DNA of 64,000 nt, from the NCBI RefSeq assembly GCF_042663585.1, contig NZ_JBHTAN010000001.1, positions 62,001-126,000 of the forward strand, in the 5' to 3' direction. The notes under the pieces were generated by a model that ran no database searches, was not told the origin of the DNA, and saw only the letters and a program-made list of their open reading frames with translations. The stretch's first letter is position 1. Each line of letters starts with the position of its first letter. Below are positions 34,957-43,209 of this stretch, one piece after another. The translations under genes were made by a program, and so were the position numbers. The DNA is from Natranaeroarchaeum sp042663585 (lineage in GTDB: Archaea > Halobacteriota > Halobacteria > Halobacteriales > Natronoarchaeaceae).

Positions 34957-36070
34957 AGTCTGATGGTTCGGCATTGGAACTATCGCTGTCCTCGGGCGTG
35001 AACGTCGGCGAGACGTTGAACGCGACAGCCACGAGGCCCCCACCGCCGAGCGTGACGGCGTTTTTCAACGCGTGATCGAGGATCGCTGCGGCGAGCGCCG
35101 TTTCCACCGGAATCACCGTCGTACTGACGACTAATCCGGTAAAGGCCGCCTCGTAAAGCCCGATCCCGCCCTGTGAGAGCGGGAGCACTTTCGCAAGGTT
35201 ACCGACGGTAACGGCCAGCGTTCCGACGGTCAAAAGCGTCACTGGGGAGACGAGGCCGCCGACCGGTCCGCCCACGAGTGCGGCGAGTACGAAGACTGCG
35301 GTCAAAACGTCCAGCGCCCACACGACCGTGCTCCAGAGATAGACCGTCCCGAGGCTACGGGGATCGGCGGCAACGACGCGAACGGCCGCTCCGAACCGTA
35401 TCAGAGCGTCGACGACCTTCACCATGCGCGGCCGCCGAACACGGTCGCGGAACACGGGACCAAACTCTCTATCGCTGCTGGCCGCCGCGAGAGTCAGGGC
35501 CGAGAGAGCCACGGCCACGGCCGCGATCACTGCTGCGCCCATGACGGCGGTTATCGGTTCGACCGATCCGACTGATTCGGCCGACCTGATCGACCGACCA
35601 TCCAAAAGCAAGAAGGCGAACGCGACGCCGCCAAGGGTGGCAAGCGCAACGAGATCGAACGTACGCTCGACGGCGAGCGAGGCGACGCCCGTTGGATAGG
35701 GCACGTCACGCTGATCGTTGAGCAGATAGGCACGGATCCCGTCGCCGGCGCGCGCCGGAATGACCAGATTCGCGGTCTGACTAGCGAATACGATCGCAGT
35801 AAGGAAGCCGGTTCGACAGTGATACTCCATGGCCCCGAGCACGTCGCGATACCGTCGTCCCCTGACCGGCCACGAGAGGAGGTAGGCGACGAGGGCGGCC
35901 CCCAGAAGCGCCGGGTTGGCCTCGACCACTGCCGTGATCACCGCGCCTATGTCGGCGTTTCGGGCGAAGAGTACGCCCCCAAGAACGAGAACGAGCACCG
36001 TGCCAAGGACTGTGAGGCGCTTGCGCGAGAGGTGGTTGCCCATCCACGCCCGAAAGTTGCGACCGGTCAT
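34952..36070 (-). CDS. Flippase-like membrane protein (LPG synthase TM / UPF0104 family)
   Basis: A 372-residue membrane protein with about eight helices. Its landmarks are those of the lysylphosphatidylglycerol-synthase TM region family: LVIPARAGDGIRAYLL near residue 110 and LAKVLPLSQGGIGLYEAAF near residue 290. Archaeal members are often called flippases and sit in glycosylation clusters. I used the ATG at 36070 because an upstream small frame ends on it (ATGA). A longer in-frame GTG lies at 36136. The gene is probably transcribed from the operator-promoter at about 36218-36240. Confidence 0.85.
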   Translation of the reverse strand: MTGRNFRAWMGNHLSRKRLTVLGTVLVLVLGGVLFARNADIGAVITAVVEANPALLGAALVAYLLSWPVRGRRYRDVLGAMEYHCRTGFLTAIVFASQTANLVIPARAGDGIRAYLLNDQRDVPYPTGVASLAVERTFDLVALATLGGVAFAFLLLDGRSIRSAESVGSVEPITAVMGAAVIAAVAVALSALTLAAASSDREFGPVFRDRVRRPRMVKVVDALIRFGAAVRVVAADPRSLGTVYLWSTVVWALDVLTAVFVLAALVGGPVGGLVSPVTLLTVGTLAVTVGNLAKVLPLSQGGIGLYEAAFTGLVVSTTVIPVETALAAAILDHALKNAVTLGGGGLVAVAFNVSPTFTPEDSDSSNAEPSDF

Positions 36071-36210
36071 TTCTGCGTGGTCGCGTGCCTGAAGCGACGC
36101 GTGATCGGATGTCGGACGCTCCCTACGCAAGCACACGCTGGAGTGGGCGAGCGTAGATATCCGGGCGTCGCGCCGGTTTGAGGGCGTTCAGGCGACTGTT
36201 CGCCGGTCAT
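36067..36210 (-). CDS. Possible leader peptide upstream of the flippase gene
   Basis: A 47-codon frame whose ATG (36210) lies 8 bp from the DtxR-type palindrome and about 25 bp from the TATA-like ATATATG at about 36234-36240. This is the same geometry as the leaderless start at 33708. Its TGA overlaps the flippase ATG (ATGA). The product is Pro/Arg-rich with two close cysteines (PACACVGS) and matches nothing I know. It may be a translated leader rather than a functional protein. Confidence 0.3.
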   Translation of the reverse strand: MTGEQSPERPQTGATPGYLRSPTPACACVGSVRHPITRRFRHATTQK

Positions 36211-36217
36211 GCAGTGA

Positions 36218-36233
36218 TTTAGGTCGCCCTAAA
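36218..36233. promoter_or_regulatory. DtxR-type iron operator
   Basis: TTTAGGTCGCCCTAAA, next to a TATA-like ATATATG on the minus strand, upstream of the flippase gene. It is the fifth copy of the palindrome and marks the right boundary of the iron-type cluster. Confidence 0.74.
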
Positions 36234-36437
36234 CATATATCGCTGACGATTTATTCATCTCAAGAGAATCCTCACCATTCCACCAGCGAGGGGGGCGTTG
36301 GCCGGGAATCTGGGGAGGATACCGTCCGTTCTTCATCGTTCAGCAACAGTGGTACGTATGGACAAAAACACTCATCAGGGAGTTGCTTGCTGACCACTCG
36401 CGGAACCGTTCAGATTATCGGTGGCATTTGGTAGTGT

Positions 36438-38171
36438 TCAGTCAGATTCGATAGCACTGGCAAGGACGTGCTGAGTGATACTCACACTACCGCTGGGCAA
36501 CTGCCTGCCCGTGTTGCTACTGTGATTTTGATGCAGCCCACCCATCTCTGACACACCACTCCGCACAGTGGTACAGTATTGAGTCAGTCGGGTCTGACGA
36601 CTCCTTGCCGAATCCTGTTTCTGCTTGTGAGCCGTGGACTGAACGCCAGTCGAACGGGCACCTGTATCTCCGTCCACAACAGGCGATGGAAAACTGGCGT
36701 GATTTCCTGTCTCCGTATAGGCGACAGGTTTCGCCGCTTCCATCTTGCTGTCTGAAAGGTACTTTCGACCGACGTTGATCGCGCCAACCACGTCACGGTC
36801 GCACTCGTAGCCGCAACCGGGACAGTGGAAGTGACCACCGTGACGACACTCAGTATGGTCGTCTGGGGCTTTCACCGTCTCACCACGTTCGCCACATCGA
36901 GGACAGTATCGGCTTGTGCCCCACGGATTCACCGACTCAACCTCAACACCCACGAGTTCAGCTTTGTATTCGGCTAACTCTAATAGGTCGCCTCTCGCCC
37001 ACGTCGATATTGAGTGGGCAAGTGTTCCATCTACGTCGGGCGATTCAATCTGTCCGAGCGATTCAAACACGATCGTCTCACACTCATAGTGTATAGCCAG
37101 CCAGACCAACTGGTTCGCTACGTCGTGTTGAATCTGGGTTCGCAGGCATGTTTCCTTCCGTCGGAGATGTTCGTATTCACTATGGAGGTGGTTGAATCGG
37201 TCAGTATGTGCCTTCCCCTGTTTCCGCAGGGCAGCCAACCGGTCGTTGATTCCCTCGGCCTCTGTCGTCAACCTGAACAGTTTTTGCTTATTCGGATGAT
37301 CGATAATCTCCGGCGGGGCGACCTGTCCCTTATCGCCATCCACAACCACCGCCGTGGTCTGTTTCTTCACACCGAGATCAACAGATAAAACACGGTTATC
37401 GATGGTTTCGGTGTCTTGTTCGGGTATCTCCACCGGCACGTCGAGCGTATAACCGCATTCTGATTTGTGGAGTGTCGGCGCACCCATCGCCCCGTGTTCA
37501 AGCATATTGGCCAACCGAGAGTGAACTGGGAAGGTGATTTTGTGGTCACTCCAATCGAGGTATGAGTCGGGGGTGAGTGAGTTTGGGGCGTTCAGAGTAG
37601 CTTGCAGGTGTCCATTTTCGATTGTGACTTGGTGGATGTGGTGGTCACCTTTGTCGGGAGCATACGGCAGTGTACCATTCGGCTCCGGCGTTTCTACCAT
37701 ATCGGTATAACAGTCGGGAAACGCACCGTGACAGTCGTAGTAGTTGTTTAACTGTTCAACTACTGACTCAAGGATGCCCCACTGGAGATATGGACTATCC
37801 TCGGTGAATAGCCGATCTCGGAGTTTCTCCCAACCAATCGTCTTGATTTTCCGTTGCTCGACTGTTTCGGTAACGAATTGGAACGCCTGATACTCGTCGG
37901 CGTGTGCTTCAAGCACGCTCGTCACTCGCTGGTACACGCACCGCTTGAACCGACTATACAGGTATTCATCGACGCCATTAAAAGCATCATACACGTCGTC
38001 ACGGATGTACGTGTAGGACTGTCCACTGTGACTGGTCACGCCTGCTATGTGGGTTGCTGTCCAATACTCATCTACGAGTAACCGGCCTGCGTGGTGTTCG
38101 ACCAGTGTAGTGAGTCGGTCACAGGCGTCGGTATATTCGTCGGGGATGTGGAACTGTTCGGTGAGTTGCAT
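36438..38171 (-). CDS. tnpB: RNA-guided endonuclease TnpB, long form, intact
   Basis: A 577-residue TnpB with a complete RuvC triad: Asp in SVDLGVKKQT, Glu in IVFESLGQIES and Asp in ECDRDVVGAINVG. The zinc finger is complete (CPRC ... CPGC). It is longer than the first TnpB, with an extended C-terminal tail of about 90 residues. The ATG at 38171 overlaps the stop of the preceding DUF2080 gene (TAATG). No TnpA is present. A hairpin near the 3' end (around 36500-36520, CGGGCAGGCAGTTGCCC on the minus strand) may be the guide-RNA scaffold. It lies just right of the iron cluster and apparently interrupts nothing. Confidence 0.9.
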   Translation of the reverse strand: MQLTEQFHIPDEYTDACDRLTTLVEHHAGRLLVDEYWTATHIAGVTSHSGQSYTYIRDDVYDAFNGVDEYLYSRFKRCVYQRVTSVLEAHADEYQAFQFVTETVEQRKIKTIGWEKLRDRLFTEDSPYLQWGILESVVEQLNNYYDCHGAFPDCYTDMVETPEPNGTLPYAPDKGDHHIHQVTIENGHLQATLNAPNSLTPDSYLDWSDHKITFPVHSRLANMLEHGAMGAPTLHKSECGYTLDVPVEIPEQDTETIDNRVLSVDLGVKKQTTAVVVDGDKGQVAPPEIIDHPNKQKLFRLTTEAEGINDRLAALRKQGKAHTDRFNHLHSEYEHLRRKETCLRTQIQHDVANQLVWLAIHYECETIVFESLGQIESPDVDGTLAHSISTWARGDLLELAEYKAELVGVEVESVNPWGTSRYCPRCGERGETVKAPDDHTECRHGGHFHCPGCGYECDRDVVGAINVGRKYLSDSKMEAAKPVAYTETGNHASFPSPVVDGDTGARSTGVQSTAHKQKQDSARSRQTRLTQYCTTVRSGVSEMGGLHQNHSSNTGRQLPSGSVSITQHVLASAIESD

Positions 38172-38329
38172 TAGTCTGAGTTGTCGGGGTCTGGTTCGGA
38201 GACACGCACGAGTTTGACGGTGGCTCCTTCCCATGCAACAGGGGCATAGACGTGTGCGCCGCCACTCCCGAACGCTTTGACCTCTTTTTCGAGGATTTCC
38301 TCACCCTCAATTTCGTAGCTGTCAGGCAT
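38171..38329 (-). CDS. DUF2080 family transposase-associated protein
   Basis: A 52-residue protein beginning MPDSYEIEGEEILEKEVKAF, followed by GSGGAHVYAPVAWEGATVKLV. This matches the DUF2080 family found upstream of TnpB in haloarchaea; the fold resembles a small beta-barrel of the AbrB/SpoVT type. Its role is unknown. The stop TAA shares one base with the tnpB ATG. The flank upstream (38330-38400) is AT-rich and holds the promoter and presumably the left end of the element. Confidence 0.8.
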   Translation of the reverse strand: MPDSYEIEGEEILEKEVKAFGSGGAHVYAPVAWEGATVKLVRVSEPDPDNSD

Positions 38330-38531
38330 GAGTCTACATATGTCTTACATATGCAAAATATATTTTGATACGGGATACACCCATATCATACTATATTACC
38401 TAACAGTTGGCTACCCCTGAACTCCGATACGGAGTGGAACTCGAGTCATCTCCGGGCAAAAGGGCCCGGCGCTAGTCGATCACAACTGTCAGGAAGGAAA
38501 CTATGTGTGCGGGGCCGAAAAGAGGGGGTAT

Positions 38532-39485
38532 ATGATGAGCATCGACGAGGCGAGTGCACAGTGTGATGCCGTGCTGACCGAGGTCGAAAACGCGGTTATC
38601 GCTGACCGATCGTTTCTCGAAACGGTTCTCCTCGGTGTGCTCGCGCGAGGGCACGTGCTCCTCGAGGACGTCCCGGGAACGGGCAAAACACTGACTGCTC
38701 GAAGTATGGCCACCGCGTTGGGCCTGTCGTTCTCACGCGTTCAGTTCACTCCTGATCTCCTCCCGTCGGACGTCACGGGCACTCACGTCTTCAACGAGCG
38801 TGATCGTACCTTCGAGTTCAACGAGGGCCCGATTTTCGGGAACGTCGTGCTTGCTGACGAGATCAATCGGGCGCCACCGAAAACCCAGAGCGCACTGCTG
38901 GAAGCGATGGAAGAACGGCAGGTCACGGCCGATGGGGAAACCCGTGAACTGCCGGATCCGTTCTTCGTGATTGCGACACAGAATCCCGTCGAACAAGAAG
39001 GAACGTTCGCACTGCCCGAGGCACAGATCGATCGGTTTGCCGTGAAAGCCAGTATGGGCTATCCGAGTTACGAGGGTGAGGCGGAACTCCTGTTCCGACG
39101 GGCCGACCGAGAGGAACGAAGTCCATCCGTCGAGCCTGTGCTCTCCCCTGATCGTGTTCGTGCGGTACAGCGTGTGCCGGAGACCGTCCGCGTCGACGAG
39201 GATCTGATTATGTACATGCTCGATATCAGTCGAGCAACGCGCGACGATTCACGAGTGGCCGTCGGGGTGTCACCGCGCGGCGCACAGCGATTGTTCGAAA
39301 CAGCACGAGCGCAGGCAGTTATCGAGGGGCGTGAGTACGTAACGCCGGATATCGTCAAGACGATTGCCAGACCCGTGCTAGCTCATCGACTTGTGTTGAC
39401 TGCTGATGCACGCGTGAACGACGTGGAGAAGAGAGAGGTGATCGACAGTGTGCTCGAACGGGTTGAAGTGCCGACTGTCGACTAG
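38532..39485 (+). CDS. MoxR-family AAA+ ATPase
   Basis: A 317-residue AAA+ protein. Walker A is LEDVPGTGKTLTARSMA near residue 45, Walker B is VVLADEINRAPPKTQSALLEAMEE, sensor-1 is VIATQNPVEQEGTF, and a C-terminal lid follows. MoxR ATPases act as chaperones that assemble or insert partners, usually a DUF58 and a VWA protein. The partner DUF58 gene is here but on the opposite strand, and the two operons meet tail to tail with a 4-bp overlap. ATGs at 38532 and 38535 are both possible. Confidence 0.92.
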   Translation: MMSIDEASAQCDAVLTEVENAVIADRSFLETVLLGVLARGHVLLEDVPGTGKTLTARSMATALGLSFSRVQFTPDLLPSDVTGTHVFNERDRTFEFNEGPIFGNVVLADEINRAPPKTQSALLEAMEERQVTADGETRELPDPFFVIATQNPVEQEGTFALPEAQIDRFAVKASMGYPSYEGEAELLFRRADREERSPSVEPVLSPDRVRAVQRVPETVRVDEDLIMYMLDISRATRDDSRVAVGVSPRGAQRLFETARAQAVIEGREYVTPDIVKTIARPVLAHRLVLTADARVNDVEKREVIDSVLERVEVPTVD

Positions 39486-39976
39486 CGCAGAGATTCGAGC
39501 AAGAGGACTGCGGCGATCAGCAAGAAAAAGAGTGCTGTGATCGGCTGGTTACCGATGCCAGTCACATAGAGACCGTATCCGACACTACTCGTTACGACCC
39601 CGACGCCGGTACTCGCAACCACGTGAACGACCTCGATACGTCTGGTGTTAGCATCTCGTCCCAGTTGGCTCCCGATGCTGATCGCATTCGTACCGATATC
39701 CCACGCCAGCACTGCTGCGGTGACACTGATCAGCACCGGCGAAACGGCCGCAGTCTGCATACCCGCGAGGATTGCACCCACGAACAGACCGAACGCGCCG
39801 AGCGTGACCGCATTATACAGTCCACGAACGAGTCCGACGACGACGAGAACCAGTCCAACCGCTCCGACGACGAGTGCAGGCCACGAGTAGAACGCGCTGA
39901 CTCCGAACGCTACGACCGCGGCACTCCCAGAGAGCAGGCTGCTAAGCCGTGCTGGATCTCGATCAACGCGGTTCAT
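39482..39976 (-). CDS. MoxR-cluster membrane protein (DUF7519-like)
   Basis: A 164-residue protein with about five hydrophobic helices and almost no loops. The start at ATG 39976 overlaps the DUF58 gene by 4 bp, so it is the last gene of that operon. Proteins of this kind follow DUF58 in many haloarchaea and have been given a DUF number (7519, from memory). The function is unknown; it presumably anchors or assists the DUF58/DUF4129 proteins in the membrane. Confidence 0.65.
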   Translation of the reverse strand: MNRVDRDPARLSSLLSGSAAVVAFGVSAFYSWPALVVGAVGLVLVVVGLVRGLYNAVTLGAFGLFVGAILAGMQTAAVSPVLISVTAAVLAWDIGTNAISIGSQLGRDANTRRIEVVHVVASTGVGVVTSSVGYGLYVTGIGNQPITALFFLLIAAVLLLESLR

Positions 39977-41934
39977 CTTGACCACCGTTCGTTGAACCGG
40001 GCCAGCGTGGCAGCAACCGAGTCGTCCCACGACCAGTCCATGACCGGAATTCCGGTGCCTCGAAGCGTCGAGAGGCGGAGTCGCCGGGCAACCTGTGCGA
40101 ATCGCTGAGCAGTCGTCCGGCTGGCGGTCGGATCGAGGCTGATAACCGTAACGGGATAGCCGTGCTCGTCGAGTCGTCTGGCGAACTGGCTCCCGTATTC
40201 GTCACATAGCGGGGTGAGGAAAATGACCTGAGTGCCTGCGGATAGTCGTTTTCTGAGGTGGTGCTGCTGTCGTATCAACGCTGACTTGGTCTTTGTCGGA
40301 ACGGGTGAGAACGCCGGATGTGTTGCGAGCAGTTTGCGTGCCGTGTCTCTGTGATCCACACCGGACCCCGGGGCCAGCCAACAGGACTCCTCGCTCAGTG
40401 CAGCGATCCCGACCCGATCTCCCGCATCGGCCAGGGTCACGAACAGCTGTCCGGCAGCGTCGACTGCACGATCAACCGCATGCTGTGCATGCGCCTCGGG
40501 CGAGAGGTACGCTTCTTCGCGTGTATCGACCACAATGACGACGCTCGCGGCGCGTTCTTTCCGGAATTCGACCGTGGTAAGCTCACCCGTTCGGGCGCGA
40601 CGGTTCCAATCGATCCGACTCATCTGATCGCCTGGCCGGTACTCTCGGGTTGCATAGAACTCGATCCCGTCTCCGCTGGTCGCCGTCTCGACGCGACCCA
40701 CCTCCTGGGTGGCCTGTGCTCGAAGGGGGACCGGTTCTGCTAACGCGCGTAGCGCCGGGATACAGGTCAGCGTCGTCTCTGCGCGAAGGATTCGTTCCTG
40801 CTCTCTCGCGGACGTAAGATCGCGTGTGATCACTGTCGTTGGACCGAACGTGTGGACGCCTCGACGAGCAGTAATCGAATACGTGAACGACGTACTCTCT
40901 CCTGCTCGAAGCGCCGTGCCGATACGCGGTGACGTATCGGTCACAGCCAGCGTTTCTGGCACACCGTCGATGAGACGCAGATCGGCGAGCAACCGATCGC
41001 TGTCGTTCGTGATCGTAACAGTTACCTCCACCTCGTCGCCCGGTTCCGGCCGCTCGTCACTGAGCGTCCGGGAGATGGAGACGCTCCCGGGTGGCAACGC
41101 TGACGAGCGGGCGTACGCAGCGTAGCCGATGCCGACGACGCCAGCAAGCAGTACCGAAGGCTGCTCGACGAGAATCCCGACGCCGATACCCACGAGCGCA
41201 ACGCTACTCACGCCGGTCCAGTGTCCCGTCGAGTGTGTTGCACGCATGAGCGCGTCTTTCGCCTTGCCGTCAGATCCGCTGCTGTCGTTGGTCCGTCTCT
41301 GAGATGACTCGGTATCGGATTTCGCCTGCAGGTCCTCCTGCTGTCGGGGGTCCTGGGACGTATCGTTGTTCGAGGGAGATGGCACGCCAGCAGCCGCGGC
41401 AATCGCGTCGACAGTGTGTCGACCACCGCGCTTGAACGGTGACTCTCGACGAAGCGCGTTCGGAACGCGAACGCGGAGCGGAGGTGTCGGGGCCTGCTCG
41501 CCACCGATAAATGCAGCAGCGTACATATCGTCAGTCCACGTTCCTGCCTCGACTGCCGCCTCGGCTTCAGCCGTAGACTGCGACTCGTACTGGCTGAGCA
41601 CAGTAACGGCAGCCTCACGGAGTCCTTTACGAAGACGAGTCTGGCGATAGTATATCTGTCTGGCGTCGAGAAATCGCTCGAGTTCGCTTTCTAAATCCTC
41701 TCCGGGAGGCGGGGTCGCAATCGGGAGTTCCGGGTCAGGAGTCACAGCCTCGTCACGGTCGTCGCGTCTGCGGGCCTGAATAACGCGTACTGCCTGTAGC
41801 AGGACCAATCCACCGACCCCCGATACCAGTACCCGATCGAGATTGAACGCTACAAGTCCGGGAGAGACGATTGCAAGTAGACTGAGTCCCAGAGCTACAA
41901 TCCCGATAGCGAGCGCGAGGCGTCGGTAGTTCAC
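39973..41934 (-). CDS. DUF58 domain protein
   Basis: A 653-residue protein. Two N-terminal helices (residues 1-45), a linker of about 170 residues rich in Ser/Asp, and another helix pair lead into an Ig-like segment. The DUF58 domain follows, marked by GDGIEFYATREYRPGDQMSRIDWN and a VWA-like VVIVVDTREEAYLSPEA. DUF58 proteins pair with MoxR ATPases. The adjoining DUF4129 and membrane genes overlap it by 4 bp on each side, giving a tight three-gene operon. The process served is not known in archaea; envelope or complex assembly is likely. Confidence 0.87.
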   Translation of the reverse strand: MNYRRLALAIGIVALGLSLLAIVSPGLVAFNLDRVLVSGVGGLVLLQAVRVIQARRRDDRDEAVTPDPELPIATPPPGEDLESELERFLDARQIYYRQTRLRKGLREAAVTVLSQYESQSTAEAEAAVEAGTWTDDMYAAAFIGGEQAPTPPLRVRVPNALRRESPFKRGGRHTVDAIAAAAGVPSPSNNDTSQDPRQQEDLQAKSDTESSQRRTNDSSGSDGKAKDALMRATHSTGHWTGVSSVALVGIGVGILVEQPSVLLAGVVGIGYAAYARSSALPPGSVSISRTLSDERPEPGDEVEVTVTITNDSDRLLADLRLIDGVPETLAVTDTSPRIGTALRAGESTSFTYSITARRGVHTFGPTTVITRDLTSAREQERILRAETTLTCIPALRALAEPVPLRAQATQEVGRVETATSGDGIEFYATREYRPGDQMSRIDWNRRARTGELTTVEFRKERAASVVIVVDTREEAYLSPEAHAQHAVDRAVDAAGQLFVTLADAGDRVGIAALSEESCWLAPGSGVDHRDTARKLLATHPAFSPVPTKTKSALIRQQHHLRKRLSAGTQVIFLTPLCDEYGSQFARRLDEHGYPVTVISLDPTASRTTAQRFAQVARRLRLSTLRGTGIPVMDWSWDDSVAATLARFNERWSR

Positions 41935-42839
41935 GGATCCTCCTCCGTGTATCGGTTCTCGATCCGTCGGAAGATGCTGATCGCCTGGCGTTCGCGCTCG
42001 TCGGACGGCTGTGCGTTTCCGTACCGAACGTCCTCGAACAGACGGGTGAGTTCGGTGACGTCCTCACGGCCGAGACCTGTCTCGACGGCAGCAGCAGCGA
42101 ACTCTCCGGGCGTGCTCGTTTCGGGGTTGTCGACGTCGGTCAGTTCCACCATCTCACGCCAGGTCTTGTACACCTCATTATCGACGTCCACCTCCCCTTC
42201 GAGCCGGTCGGCAGCGCGTCCTGCCGCTCGGCCGATGGCCGCAGCATTCTCACCGCCGCCAGTAGACTCCTCAATAGACTCGTCGGTGTCGCCAGTTTTT
42301 CTCCTCGACAGCGCAACGAGACCACCGATGACGGTGAGCCCCAGAACGAGCAGTACGAGTAGTGTTGGTGGGGATGGCTGTGTTGGATCGACGCCGCCAC
42401 CGTCGCCCCCGCCCTCGCCCCCACCGCCACCGAGTGGAGTTCCGTCTCCTGGCTCCAGTCCCGGGAGCCCCGACGAGATAGTTGCCGTATCCAGAATTCC
42501 GGAGAGCAGGTACAATAGTACGAGCGAGGCGACGATTGCGAGGAAGACGCCGATAGCTTGTCGCCGATAGATAATCACGTAGGCAATGACCGCTATCGTC
42601 AGGATAATGGCGAGAATCGTGAGTATTTCGCTGAGGTACGGAATCGTCACTGTTTCGCTGGGAGGTGTTTCCGATTGCGGGACTGGTAGTATTCCGCTGC
42701 CGCCGTCACCCCCACCGCTACTAGCTCCGTCTCCACCGCCACCTTCGGGGAGGACCGTCGAGTCGAGCGTTGCTGCGGCGTACGCGACTGCAAAAATGGC
42801 CAGTCCGGCGATGATCGCCGATCGGGTGGATTCATTCAT
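41931..42839 (-). CDS. DUF4129 domain protein
   Basis: A 302-residue membrane protein. An N-terminal signal-like helix precedes a Gly-rich stretch; two helices (about residues 65-125), a second Gly-rich loop and a further helix follow. The C-terminal cytosolic domain (ETSTPGEFAAAAVETGLGREDVTELTRLFEDVRYG) is the DUF4129 region. It is the first gene of the operon with DUF58, overlapping it by 4 bp. DUF4129 is widely found with MoxR/DUF58 and in some transglutaminase-like proteins; its role is unassigned. Confidence 0.84.
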   Translation of the reverse strand: MNESTRSAIIAGLAIFAVAYAAATLDSTVLPEGGGGDGASSGGGDGGSGILPVPQSETPPSETVTIPYLSEILTILAIILTIAVIAYVIIYRRQAIGVFLAIVASLVLLYLLSGILDTATISSGLPGLEPGDGTPLGGGGGEGGGDGGGVDPTQPSPPTLLVLLVLGLTVIGGLVALSRRKTGDTDESIEESTGGGENAAAIGRAAGRAADRLEGEVDVDNEVYKTWREMVELTDVDNPETSTPGEFAAAAVETGLGREDVTELTRLFEDVRYGNAQPSDERERQAISIFRRIENRYTEEDP

Positions 42840-43209
42840 CGAGTCCGAATCTGGCCCCCCGGTTTGTGACGATACGATCGCATCGTGTGATTACTACCTG
42901 TATTGTCAACGTCAAGAACCTTGCTACACAACCGGGGATGGTTCGGTCGGAGGGAGGCCGTGAGCGGCTGAATCACGAAATTCAGGCGCTCGTCGACGTA
43001 ATCGAGTCGCAGTCTCGCCAGTGTCAGTGTTCGTATCTCTTGTTGTAAAGCTGAGAGTAGTGGTGACTTTGTTGGTTAAGAATGTGCGGTTGTTGGTTAA
43101 CAGAGCAGGTACAGCCAACCGCTCGCTGGCGCGCCAACAGAAAGCCCCTGAGTATGTTCGAAAGGCGAGTTAGTGAACATTTTTATTCGATGAATCAAAC
43201 ACTATACGT
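42840..43209. other. Intergenic region with a direct repeat
   Basis: About 370 bp between divergent genes. There is no convincing gene, although the frame at 42938-43048 (plus) ends in a coding-looking LNHEIQALVDVIESQSRQC and may be a fragment. Two copies of TTGTTGGTTAA lie at about 43069-43079 and 43090-43100, a possible operator pair upstream of the PAS-regulator gene. An AT-rich TTTTTATTCG at about 43179-43188 is the likely TATA element for the ATG at 43210. Confidence 0.4.
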
